Source of the DNA: Prevotella sp.
GTDB lineage: Bacteria; Bacillota_I; Bacilli_A; ML615J-28; CAG-313
Direction of reading: 5' to 3'
DNA length: 64,000 nt
Assembly: GCA_023665755.1 (NCBI GenBank)
Contig: JAMPDF010000003.1
Location: forward strand, 12,571-76,570
Position numbers and translations under genes: made by a program. Positions 16,034-24,219 of this stretch are shown here, piece after piece. Position 1 is the first letter of the stretch. The number at the start of each line of letters is the position of its first letter. The notes beneath the pieces were generated by a model. The model ran no database searches. It was not told where the DNA came from and saw only the letters and a program-made list of their open reading frames with translations.

Positions 16034-18709
16034 TTATTCTGAGCGAAGAGCATTCACTGGATCCATCTTAGCTGCAGAGCGAGATGGCACAAGTCCTGAA
16101 ACAAGTGTCAATAAAATACTAATGGAAACCATGATAATGGCTTGGACTATCGTTAAATGAACTAGTGAGTAAAGGCCACTCAAACTACCAATAATCATAT
16201 TAGCAATAAAAGAAATCAAATAAGTAATTCCTATTCCAAACAATCCAGATACGCCACCAATAATAAATGTTTCCGCATTAAATAAATGAGCAACATCCTT
16301 CTTTCTACCTCCAAGTGAACGAATTACACCAATTTCTTTAATCCGTTCTACAACAGATACATAAGTAATGATACCAATCATTACCGTAGATACAATAAGA
16401 GAAATCGCGGTGAAAGCAACAAGTGCTGTTGTAACAATATTAATCATCGTATTAATCATCGAAATGACAATGGATAATGTATCCGTATATGTCACTTGTG
16501 GACGCTGATCTTTAGTTAATGTTTGATTGTTAACCACCAAATCTCCATCGTTATTCCAAGCATCTAAATAAGATAGTACTGATTTTTTAATTTCAAAATT
16601 CTTTGGATAAATAGAGATACTATTAGGTAAATCATTACCACCAACATGACGAAGAGATAATGTATAAAAGGGAATACTAGCTCCACCACCAATTCCCATC
16701 ATACTACTGAACATAGAATTCATAGACTGGCTACCCACAAAACCAGTTCCTGTTTTACGTGTACCTTCATACAAATATTCAAATTCATACATTACACCAA
16801 ATGCTTTTCCATCAATCGGAGAAGAACCACTACTGATTTCTTGTGTCTCTAAATCCTGTATATAAGTAACAATTTCACTATCTTTGCTTTGTTCTAACAT
16901 ATAAGCAGTTAAAGCTGGTGTATAATAAAAGCCACTATATAAAGATCCATAATTTTTACCTTCTTTTGGACGCAAGATGCCTACTACATTTAGTTCAACG
17001 CCCTCATTTGTAAATTCTTCTGCATAAGCTTGATAGGTAAATGGTTTTCTAAGATCATAGTTTCTTGTATAAATTTGATCATTTGGGTAATAATAGAATT
17101 TTTTCCCTAAAAGTTCTTCATATGAAAATTCATTTTTATCTAGTGCTTCATTATAGGATGGTGCACCAAATGCTTTGAATGCCATATTTAAAAATTGCTC
17201 TTGATTATAATACCCTAGTTGTGCAAGCACCAAATCGGTCAATAAGGTCTCATCATTGACAACTACAAGAATTTCATTTTTCTCCCTTGCCATTTTACCT
17301 GTTAATAAGTCGTATTGTTCTAAAATATAATCTTCATTATTTAAAGATTGACCAATGGGGTGAGATAATGTAGAAATCAGTGATGCGGCATCTTTATAAT
17401 CGGTTTCTTGAAGCATTGCCTGATAAATATCTTTGATTGCTGCAAGAGAAGTCATTCGAGAGGCGCTATCTTTATTTTCTGAAAAATCTGTATATATATT
17501 GTACTCTACATTGATTCCATATCCATATGACATACATTCAAGATATTCTTTAGGCATTTTTTCTAAATAATCAATATATTCCTTTTCTATCTGATTGGTT
17601 ACCATAATTGATTGCATCGTCTCAGCTTGTTTTGCAATGGTTTGCAACATAGAATTCACACCTACAAAACCATTTTTCACAACAATTTCCATTTTCTCAA
17701 AATTGCTCATACTATTCATCATGGCATTGATATCATATGCTTGTTCAGAAATCGTAATAGGATTCCCCGATAGCATATCATTTTGCAAATCATCAATATA
17801 ATTGCTAATCCCTGTTGATATTGCCAAAACCAAAGATACACCAATAATTCCAATTGATCCAGCTAGTCCTACCATTAGTGTCCTTTTGAATTTGCTCAAT
17901 AAATTACGGAATGATAATTTAAACGCAGTCCAAAAAGACATTTTAGCTTTTTCTTGATTTTTCATTTTAGCAGAAATACCCGCGATTGGTGTAGTGTTGC
18001 TCTGATCTCTTTCTGATGCTTCTTCTTGTTCACTACAAGGATTAGAGTCATCCTCCACTTCACCATCTAATAGTTTTACAATACGAGTTGAATACTTGTG
18101 AGCTAGTTCTGGATTATGTGTGACCATGATTACCAATTTTTCTTTTGAGATTTCTTTGATCAAATCCATAATTTGAACAGATGTTGTAGTATCTAGTGCA
18201 CCTGTTGGTTCATCTGCAAGCAAAATTTCTGGTTCATTAACAAGGGCTCTAGCAATAGCTACTCGTTGACATTGTCCACCTGATAATTGATTCGGTTTCT
18301 TATTGTATTGTCCTTTTAATCCTACTTTATCTAATGCCTTTTTGGCTCTATCTACTCTTTCTGTTTTTTCCATTCCCGCAATCGTTAAAGCGAGTTCAAC
18401 ATTTTCTAAAATCGTTTGGTGAGGAATCAAATTGTAACTTTGAAAAATAAAACCAATACGATGGTTCCGGTAAACATCCCATGCACGATCATTAAACTCT
18501 TTGGTTGAAACCCCATTGATTACCAAATCACCCGATGTATATTTGTCTAAACCACCAATGATATTCAGTAGCGTTGTTTTTCCACAACCAGATGGTCCTA
18601 AAATAGACACAAATTCATTTTTTCGAAATTGGAGTGTAACTCCTTTTAACGCTTCTACTTTGGTGTCTCCCATGACATACGTTTTTTGAATATGACTTAG
18701 TTTTAACAT
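16034..18709 (-). CDS. MacB-like ABC transporter: fused ATPase and FtsX-like permease
   Basis: Protein of 891 residues. Residues 1-230 are a LolD/MacB-class ATPase (Walker A GPSGCGKTT, signature LSGGQCQR, Walker B ILLADEPTGALD). A first transmembrane helix follows near residue 280, then about 450 extracytoplasmic residues, then three C-terminal helices of the FtsX family (SLIVSTVMIGIITYVSVVER, IKEIGVIRSLGGRK). Such proteins drive mechanotransmission across the membrane rather than classical transport and often confer peptide or antibiotic resistance. Its ATG overlaps the end of the MarR gene, with AGGAGG inside that gene, so the two are coupled. Confidence 0.88.
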   Translation of the reverse strand: MLKLSHIQKTYVMGDTKVEALKGVTLQFRKNEFVSILGPSGCGKTTLLNIIGGLDKYTSGDLVINGVSTKEFNDRAWDVYRNHRIGFIFQSYNLIPHQTILENVELALTIAGMEKTERVDRAKKALDKVGLKGQYNKKPNQLSGGQCQRVAIARALVNEPEILLADEPTGALDTTTSVQIMDLIKEISKEKLVIMVTHNPELAHKYSTRIVKLLDGEVEDDSNPCSEQEEASERDQSNTTPIAGISAKMKNQEKAKMSFWTAFKLSFRNLLSKFKRTLMVGLAGSIGIIGVSLVLAISTGISNYIDDLQNDMLSGNPITISEQAYDINAMMNSMSNFEKMEIVVKNGFVGVNSMLQTIAKQAETMQSIMVTNQIEKEYIDYLEKMPKEYLECMSYGYGINVEYNIYTDFSENKDSASRMTSLAAIKDIYQAMLQETDYKDAASLISTLSHPIGQSLNNEDYILEQYDLLTGKMAREKNEILVVVNDETLLTDLVLAQLGYYNQEQFLNMAFKAFGAPSYNEALDKNEFSYEELLGKKFYYYPNDQIYTRNYDLRKPFTYQAYAEEFTNEGVELNVVGILRPKEGKNYGSLYSGFYYTPALTAYMLEQSKDSEIVTYIQDLETQEISSGSSPIDGKAFGVMYEFEYLYEGTRKTGTGFVGSQSMNSMFSSMMGIGGGASIPFYTLSLRHVGGNDLPNSISIYPKNFEIKKSVLSYLDAWNNDGDLVVNNQTLTKDQRPQVTYTDTLSIVISMINTMINIVTTALVAFTAISLIVSTVMIGIITYVSVVERIKEIGVIRSLGGRKKDVAHLFNAETFIIGGVSGLFGIGITYLISFIANMIIGSLSGLYSLVHLTIVQAIIMVSISILLTLVSGLVPSRSAAKMDPVNALRSE

Positions 18710-19149
18710 GATTCTTTTTTACCTCCTCCTATGTTGTTAATGCCTTCATTCATCTGTTTGGCTAAATCCAAAAACATTTGATACTTTTCTTCTCCCATTT
18801 CACCTTTCACGTTTTCTAAAAAGGGTTGATAAACCAAACAAAGTTCATCCAACACTTTCATCGCTTTTTTGGTCAAACGGATATAAAAACTTTTTTTATT
18901 GTCTACGGCTGGTTCTTTGGTAATCAATCTTTTGATGGATAAACAAACAATGGCTTGTGATACGGCCGATCTAGAAATACCTAACTCACTAGATAATTTT
19001 GACACATTCATATCTTTTTCTTTGGCAAGACCTAACATCATAAATTCTACATAATTCAAACGCATTTTCAAGCATGCTTTTGAAATCACATCTTCCATTT
19101 TTTTATTAAGTTTATACAAATCAATTAAAATGGTATTTTTCTCTTCCAT
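18703..19149 (-). CDS. MarR-family regulator of the MacB-like transporter
   Basis: Protein of 148 residues with a winged helix-turn-helix: NVSKLSSELGISRSAVSQAI (recognition helix region) and the wing ITKEPAVDNKKSFYIRLT. I start at MEEKNTI because AAAGGGGG lies about 7 nt upstream; the longer frame would extend through the promoter. It is the first gene of an operon with the transporter (7-bp overlap). A perfect palindrome beside the -10 box suggests autorepression relieved by a small molecule, as is usual for MarR proteins. Confidence 0.88.
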   Translation of the reverse strand: MEEKNTILIDLYKLNKKMEDVISKACLKMRLNYVEFMMLGLAKEKDMNVSKLSSELGISRSAVSQAIVCLSIKRLITKEPAVDNKKSFYIRLTKKAMKVLDELCLVYQPFLENVKGEMGEEKYQMFLDLAKQMNEGINNIGGGKKESC

Positions 19150-19169
19150 AAAGAACCCCCTTTTAAAAG

Positions 19170-19187
19170 TTGTTAAGTTCTTAACAA
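19170..19187. promoter_or_regulatory. Putative MarR operator
   Basis: TTGTTAAG-TT-CTTAACAA, a perfect 8+8 palindrome just downstream of the -10 box of the MarR gene; binding here would block initiation. Confidence 0.7.
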
Positions 19188-19215
19188 GTATACAATAGAA
19201 TTGAAAAAAAGTCAA
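19187..19215 (-). promoter_or_regulatory. Promoter of marR-macB-like operon
   Basis: TTGACT (19215-19210), 17-bp spacer, TATACT (19192-19187) on the minus strand. Confidence 0.8.
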
Positions 19216-19253
19216 TATCTGATTTAATGAAAATGTTTACAAAAAATAAACAT

Positions 19254-19284
19254 CAAAAAAACTTATACCTTTCTAGGATATAAG
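19254..19284 (-). terminator. Terminator after ABC-2 exporter operon
   Basis: CTTATATCCT pairs with AGGTATAAG (one bulged base) and is followed on the minus strand by eight T. Confidence 0.75.
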
Positions 19285-19298
19285 CCTTTTTCCATTTT

Positions 19299-20147
19299 TT
19301 AGTGAGATTGAATTTTTTTGTAAAATACCATCCAAGTACATCCTAAAAGTATGATTATATATATCATAGCCACACAAATATGTACCCACCATATGTCTAG
19401 TCCATTATACAAAACCGATATACCTAGAGCCTCATTTAATTCTATTTCCGATTGAAATGATGCCAAAGAGGCTGGATAAAATCCTCTTGCAACATCTTGT
19501 ACAAACGTAACCATATGATAAAATGGCAAAAACTGAACAACTTGTTTCAACACAGGTATAGTAGCTAGTGGCATAAACATACCTGATCCGATTGCGGTAA
19601 GATTAATTCCCAAACTTGCTACCCCTCCTACTGCTTTATCCGATACCAATAATCCCATACAAAGACCAAAACTGATGAAGAATGAAGAAAAAAACAATCC
19701 TACTATGAAACTACCTATCACATCAATCGAAAATAAATGAAATGATACCGAGGTAAATAGACTCATGATGCTTCCCATTCCATATACGATAAGGGACTGG
19801 AAAAAAGCAATTTCTAATAGAGGCAAGAAATAGCCTAAACAAAACTGATAGGGTTTGAGAGGGGAAATACATAGTCTTGAAAAAAAGGATTCACTTCTAT
19901 CTTTGGCTATCATCATACCTGAAAATAAACTTAAGAAAGAATGCGCAAATATAGCTATTGCAGGAATCAGTTTATAAGGATGAAACATGGAAACCTGAGT
20001 TTTTATCTCTACTTCCGTCTTTTCAAATAGAAAACAAAAGAAAAGTAGTAGCATTAAAACGGGAAACACAAAATTAAACACAAGGGATAGAGGGTCCCGT
20101 AATATTTCTTTTCTATTTCTTTTGGCAAGTACTCTTACTTTTGACAT
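19299..20147 (-). CDS. ABC-2 type exporter permease
   Basis: Membrane protein of 282 residues with about six helices. It opens with a basic cytoplasmic stretch ending in RNRKEILRDPL, typical of ABC-2 permeases, then FNFVFPVLMLLLFFCFLF. Later segments include GGVASLGINLTAIGSGMFMP and VQFLPFYHMVTFVQD. I start at MSKVRVLAK because AAGGAGG lies about 10 nt upstream; the frame before it overlaps the ATPase gene. Third gene of the TetR/ATPase/permease operon; the substrate is unknown, with drug export likely given the TetR partner. Confidence 0.87.
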   Translation of the reverse strand: MSKVRVLAKRNRKEILRDPLSLVFNFVFPVLMLLLFFCFLFEKTEVEIKTQVSMFHPYKLIPAIAIFAHSFLSLFSGMMIAKDRSESFFSRLCISPLKPYQFCLGYFLPLLEIAFFQSLIVYGMGSIMSLFTSVSFHLFSIDVIGSFIVGLFFSSFFISFGLCMGLLVSDKAVGGVASLGINLTAIGSGMFMPLATIPVLKQVVQFLPFYHMVTFVQDVARGFYPASLASFQSEIELNEALGISVLYNGLDIWWVHICVAMIYIIILLGCTWMVFYKKIQSH

Positions 20148-20151
20148 CAAC

Positions 20152-20865
20152 TTATTCCTCCTTGGTGGATAGCGCAATGAATGCTGCTTCTAGTGTTTCC
20201 GCATTTGCTTTTGTTTTGATTTCTTGAATTGTTCCTACTGCTTTGAGCGTTCCTTGATTGAGTATAGCGACTCGGTCACAGAGCGCTTCTATTTCTTCTA
20301 AATAATGCGTCGTAAGGAGGATTGTCATTTTCCCTTTGAATGTAGCAATCAATTCCCATAGTTCATGCCTAGCTAAGACATCTAAACCTAAAGTGGGTTC
20401 ATCTAAAATTAATATTTGAGGATGCGTTACAATGGCCATTGCAATCGATAATCTTTTTTGATACCCCCCAGAAAGTGTACCTGCTCTTTGATGTCGCACC
20501 TTTTGCAATTGCATTTGTTCAAGTACGTCTTCGACACTTTTTTGATATGTTTTATCGCCATATAACTGAGCCATTAGCATTAAATTTTCTTCAACAGTCA
20601 ATTTTTTAGCAATGGCTTGTTCTTGAAAAGCGACATTGATTATGCCTTTATGTTTAGCTTCTGCTACACTATGTCCAAAAATAGAAATTTTACCCGATTC
20701 AAATGGTACTAATCCAATTAATAGATGAATCAGTGTACTCTTGCCCGCTCCATTTACACCCAAAAGACCAAATAATTCATGCTCATCAATCGAAAAACTG
20801 ATTTGCTCTAAAGCAAGTTGTTTTTGATAATACTTCGTTACTTTTTCAAAATCAATAGTTTTCAC
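20152..20865 (-). CDS. ABC exporter ATP-binding protein
   Basis: ATPase of 237 residues with Walker A (GVNGAGKS), signature (LSGGYQKR), Walker B (ILILDEPTLGLD) and the switch histidine (TTHYLEE). It starts with GTG, six nt after AGGAGG, and overlaps the end of the TetR gene by 14 bp. The permease follows 4 nt later. Together they form an exporter under TetR control. Confidence 0.9.
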   Translation of the reverse strand: MKTIDFEKVTKYYQKQLALEQISFSIDEHELFGLLGVNGAGKSTLIHLLIGLVPFESGKISIFGHSVAEAKHKGIINVAFQEQAIAKKLTVEENLMLMAQLYGDKTYQKSVEDVLEQMQLQKVRHQRAGTLSGGYQKRLSIAMAIVTHPQILILDEPTLGLDVLARHELWELIATFKGKMTILLTTHYLEEIEALCDRVAILNQGTLKAVGTIQEIKTKANAETLEAAFIALSTKEE

Positions 20866-21421
20866 GTCTTGCCTCCTCTTTTAAACCGTTAAAGACATTG
20901 GTTAACATCTTGGAAATAATTTCATCATCAAATTGAATGGTTTGTGTAGCTATCATTGTCGCAATACCATGTACAAAAATCCATGTTTCTAACTGAAATA
21001 ATCTTGCTTCTTCTTGACTGATATGTGCAGTAGATGCTATCAACGACACTAACATTTCATTTCTAGATGTTTCTTCAATTTCGACATGTTGATAGTCTTG
21101 ATGTAGTCTATCCATAAATAAAAAGCGAAACAAACGAGGTTCATCTTTAGCAAATTGAATATACTGTTTTCCTGTTCCCTTGAAGGGGAGTTCTTCTTGC
21201 AAACCTTGATCGATATAACTATGATATATCTGTAGTGCTTGTTTACGAATCGCTTCTTTGAGCGATTCCATATTGTTGAACAAACGGAAAATAGGTTGCG
21301 TAGAAATATTCATTTTTTGAGCAAGTGATCTTGCATGAAGTGTTTCATGCCCTTCTTCTTTTACAAATTGTAGTCCTGCTTGAATGAGTTGTTCTTTGGT
21401 TATTTTAACCCTAGGTGGCAT
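20852..21421 (-). CDS. TetR-family repressor of the ABC-2 exporter
   Basis: Protein of 189 residues. N-terminal helix-turn-helix: LHARSLAQKMNISTQPIFRL (residues about 28-47), then a ligand-binding helical domain. AAAGGGGG is followed by ATGAATATG; spacing favours the second ATG (MPPRVKIT) but the first is possible. A perfect 12+12 palindrome overlaps the start of transcription, so it very likely represses its own operon, which encodes the exporter. Confidence 0.87.
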   Translation of the reverse strand: MPPRVKITKEQLIQAGLQFVKEEGHETLHARSLAQKMNISTQPIFRLFNNMESLKEAIRKQALQIYHSYIDQGLQEELPFKGTGKQYIQFAKDEPRLFRFLFMDRLHQDYQHVEIEETSRNEMLVSLIASTAHISQEEARLFQLETWIFVHGIATMIATQTIQFDDEIISKMLTNVFNGLKEEARRENY

Positions 21422-21436
21422 ATTCATCCCCCTTTT

Positions 21437-21464
21437 TTATTAAATAACACGCGTTATTTAATAA
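21437..21464. promoter_or_regulatory. Putative TetR operator
   Basis: TTATTAAATAAC and GTTATTTAATAA form a perfect 12-bp inverted repeat with a 4-bp centre (ACGC), placed between the -10 box and the ribosome site. Confidence 0.82.
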
Positions 21465-21465
21465 T

Positions 21466-21494
21466 ATTATACGCTAAAAGTTCTGATTTGTAAA
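21466..21494 (-). promoter_or_regulatory. SigA promoter of the tetR-exporter operon
   Basis: TTTACA (21494-21489), 17-bp spacer, TATAAT (21471-21466) on the minus strand. Confidence 0.85.
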
Positions 21495-21502
21495 AGAAAA
21501 TG

Positions 21503-21536
21503 ATAAAAAAAGAAACCAAGTAATTCTTGATTTCTT
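21503..21536 (-). terminator. Terminator after unknown membrane-anchored protein gene
   Basis: AAGAAACCAAG (21510-21520) pairs with CTTGATTTCTT (21526-21536, one G-U); seven T follow on the minus strand. Confidence 0.75.
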
Positions 21537-21545
21537 TTTACCTTA

Positions 21546-22436
21546 TTAACAGATGTAAAATGCATATTCACAAATACCCTGACTATACTTCACTTGGATA
21601 ATATAAATTTGATGTTGCATCAAAGGAAGCTCTTTTTGCGTGAACCACTTGGTTTGGAAAAGTTGTTGCTTGTTTTCCCCATGTTCATCATAAGTATATA
21701 TTTCTAATTGCTCAAATGGATATTGCAAATTGGTTGTCCATAGCACTAACGACCACGTATATTGACTATCTAATACAACTGGTTTTGAAAGTGCATAGGC
21801 TATATTATCTATGCCTTCTTTTTGAGACTGATTCCATATATAATTAGTCGCACTTAACGCTTCGCTTTGGCTATAATTGATTTTGCCATCCGTATATTGA
21901 TACGCAATGTCAAAGTGAGGGGGATTTAGTACATCACTTGGCAATGTACCAAATAAATCACGACCGTAAAGATGATAAAAAGCATAATCAGCCTTTTGAA
22001 AAATAGACTTTGGTATATGGTTTTCTCCACTAGAATACCGAATAGACCCATCCACATAGTTAATTTTCAATGTCCAACCACCACCATCGTCTATCCCACC
22101 AGGTGATGGATAGTGCTCTTTTAACCGAAGTAATCCAGCTCGATGAATTTCATTCATCAATGTAGGTACTTTTTCTATTGCAAACGTGGTCTCTACTAAA
22201 TAGTCAGGTTTTTCTTCTTCAAATATATATATCCGAGAACGAACCTCCCCTTTTTCCAAATCAACCACTTGTTCTTGGGTATATCCCCCACCATAATCTA
22301 TGGTAACATATTCTATATTAGCAATAGCTTTACCACGATAATCACCAAGAGTACAAGAATATAAAAAACCATATAATATAATTAAAAGTAGCGTAAAAAT
22401 ATATATGACTTTTGAATAGTTTTTCCTTTTAGGCAT
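21546..22436 (-). CDS. Membrane-anchored or lipoprotein, unknown
   Basis: Protein of 296 residues. A basic start (MPKRKNYSK) is followed by one hydrophobic helix and the sequence FLYSC, which could be a non-classical lipobox; otherwise the helix is an uncleaved anchor. The exported part (about 265 residues) is rich in Y and G (DYGGGYTQEQ, SPGGIDDGGGWTLKINYVDG). AGGAGG lies about 10 nt before the ATG. I recognise no family. It has its own terminator. Confidence 0.6.
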   Translation of the reverse strand: MPKRKNYSKVIYIFTLLLIILYGFLYSCTLGDYRGKAIANIEYVTIDYGGGYTQEQVVDLEKGEVRSRIYIFEEEKPDYLVETTFAIEKVPTLMNEIHRAGLLRLKEHYPSPGGIDDGGGWTLKINYVDGSIRYSSGENHIPKSIFQKADYAFYHLYGRDLFGTLPSDVLNPPHFDIAYQYTDGKINYSQSEALSATNYIWNQSQKEGIDNIAYALSKPVVLDSQYTWSLVLWTTNLQYPFEQLEIYTYDEHGENKQQLFQTKWFTQKELPLMQHQIYIIQVKYSQGICEYAFYIC

Positions 22437-22501
22437 CCATTTTTCCTCCTCATATATTATATCAAATTCACAAGACCATCATACATCTATCAAAGTACGA
22501 T

Positions 22502-23383
22502 TTACACATCTTGTGTTTGAGTAAGCTGCTTTACATATGCCTCCGCATTTAAATTAACAATAGAAGTAGCTACAGTAAATAAACCTATTCCACAAACAAA
22601 TGCGACTACCCCATTGAACACAATACCTAAGATTAAAATCATTACAATTGCTATACCTGCAATTAAACTATTACTAATACATAGTTGAATGATGTTTTTC
22701 ATTGTCACAATAGATTTGAATGAGACCTTTTTCCAACCATGAACAAGATAGGCTTCAAAAAGAGCAACCGCACCCGATAACAGTAAACTAAAGAGCGTAA
22801 ATAACAAACCACTTGGGAGCCACAATCCTACAAACCATAAACAAAGTGAAATTAAGGTCACGTTGAGTAATGTATCAATTAAAGTAATGATTACATATTT
22901 CCATAATTTTCTTCTGGCAATAGCTCTTCGAATCCACAATTTAGTAAGCAAAATACCACTGATGAGTCCAACTAAAATAAAGAATAAACCTACTATCGTA
23001 AGTACAATCAGTTGACCAAGTGCTTCTTGAATAAGCGCTGTAATTTGTTCAATATAAACACTATTTTCACCAATCACTTGAGTAATTGCATCATAGAAAC
23101 ATTGTGCAAACCAGTCATCTGAAAACATAGTTTGAATGGCTTCTTGATAATTACTCCAATCCAAATGAGCAATTGAATCTACTATAGTTGTATATAGTGC
23201 AGAAACATCCAATTGCGTATTTTGACTCACTTGATTGACCTCATTCACCAAATGACGAACTACTTCTAGCAAACCAGGAATAAATAAGGTAAATGAAAAA
23301 ACAATACCTAAAAATAATGTACCTAATGGTGTAAAAACATATTTTAAATGAGTAAAAAAATGCTTAATGCTTTGACGAATCAT
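22502..23383 (-). CDS. Polytopic membrane protein, unknown
   Basis: Protein of 293 residues with a hydrophobic segment near residues 18-40, a long extracytoplasmic loop (about 45-120), then about five more helices. The glycine-rich repeats and loose hydrophobic text match no family I can name. I start at MIRQSIKHFF because GAGG lies 7 nt upstream and this start falls inside the end of the HAD gene (20-bp overlap), suggesting coupling. It probably works with the phosphatase, but no function can be read. Confidence 0.6.
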   Translation of the reverse strand: MIRQSIKHFFTHLKYVFTPLGTLFLGIVFSFTLFIPGLLEVVRHLVNEVNQVSQNTQLDVSALYTTIVDSIAHLDWSNYQEAIQTMFSDDWFAQCFYDAITQVIGENSVYIEQITALIQEALGQLIVLTIVGLFFILVGLISGILLTKLWIRRAIARRKLWKYVIITLIDTLLNVTLISLCLWFVGLWLPSGLLFTLFSLLLSGAVALFEAYLVHGWKKVSFKSIVTMKNIIQLCISNSLIAGIAIVMILILGIVFNGVVAFVCGIGLFTVATSIVNLNAEAYVKQLTQTQDV

Positions 23384-24098
23384 TTTGTTCCTCATTCAAA
23401 TGGTTGAGATATTTCATCAATGCCTCAAAATCACCATGAGGATAGATGCTAATATCCTTATTTTCTAAATTAATCAAGCAATCAGTTAACAAAAATACCC
23501 TCATACCTAAATCTTTAACTATCATATCTTCTTTGACGTCATTCCCAATCATCAAACACTCTTCTGGTTTGCAACCAATTTGATGGACAATATCGAAATA
23601 ATAATCGGGATTGGGTTTACAATAGCCAATATTCTCATAAGTTGTAATATACGTAAAGGCACTTTCGTCTATTCCTGCCCAGCGTATACGATTTAAAGTG
23701 GCTATCTTAGGAAAAATAGGATTGGTTGCAAGCACAAGAAGATATCCATTTCGTTTTGCCCAATTTACAACTACTTGAGCAGCCAGCTGAATCCCACAAA
23801 CGGATTGTAGACAATTAAATTCATTTTGATAATAAGCTTCAAAAAGAGGCTTATCTGCTTGTACTGATCCTTTGCAATATTGTCCAAAAGTTTGCCAAAA
23901 AACAGCCTCATTGCTTTGTTTTCCATTATTTTTGACCATTGCATCCACCCCAGCCATAATACCTTGAACTAGCATCTGAGGTTCGTATCCATGAGGAGCG
24001 AGTGTTTGAGATAAGGTTTTAAAGTAACCTTTGATAAACTGTTCTTGATCCATTGGAAGTAGTGTTCCATCTAAATCAAATAAAATGGCTTTGATCAT
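23364..24098 (-). CDS. HAD-superfamily phosphatase
   Basis: Protein of 244 residues. Motif I is FDLDGT at residues 7-12, with both aspartates; motif II is LATNP; motif III/IV is KPNPDYY followed by MIGNDVKEDM. A helical cap sits between motifs I and II (subfamily IA). These enzymes hydrolyse phosphate esters of small metabolites; the substrate is unknown. AAGGAG precedes the ATG. It overlaps the membrane protein gene downstream. Confidence 0.85.
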   Translation of the reverse strand: MIKAILFDLDGTLLPMDQEQFIKGYFKTLSQTLAPHGYEPQMLVQGIMAGVDAMVKNNGKQSNEAVFWQTFGQYCKGSVQADKPLFEAYYQNEFNCLQSVCGIQLAAQVVVNWAKRNGYLLVLATNPIFPKIATLNRIRWAGIDESAFTYITTYENIGYCKPNPDYYFDIVHQIGCKPEECLMIGNDVKEDMIVKDLGMRVFLLTDCLINLENKDISIYPHGDFEALMKYLNHLNEEQNDSSKH

Positions 24099-24172
24099 CT
24101 TCTTGTTCTCCTTTTTTCTTTGGTTTCTATTGATTATTATACCCCAAATAGGCTCTTAATGCAAGAAGAACG

Positions 24173-24208
24173 AAAAATACTGTTGCCTTTTCTAGCAACA
24201 GTATTTTT
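24173..24208. terminator. Terminator after htpG
   Basis: AAAAATACTGTTGC (24173-24186) and its complement (24195-24208) form a 14-bp stem with an 8-nt loop, with T-runs on both strands. Confidence 0.85.
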
Positions 24209-24219
24209 GATTTTCATTT

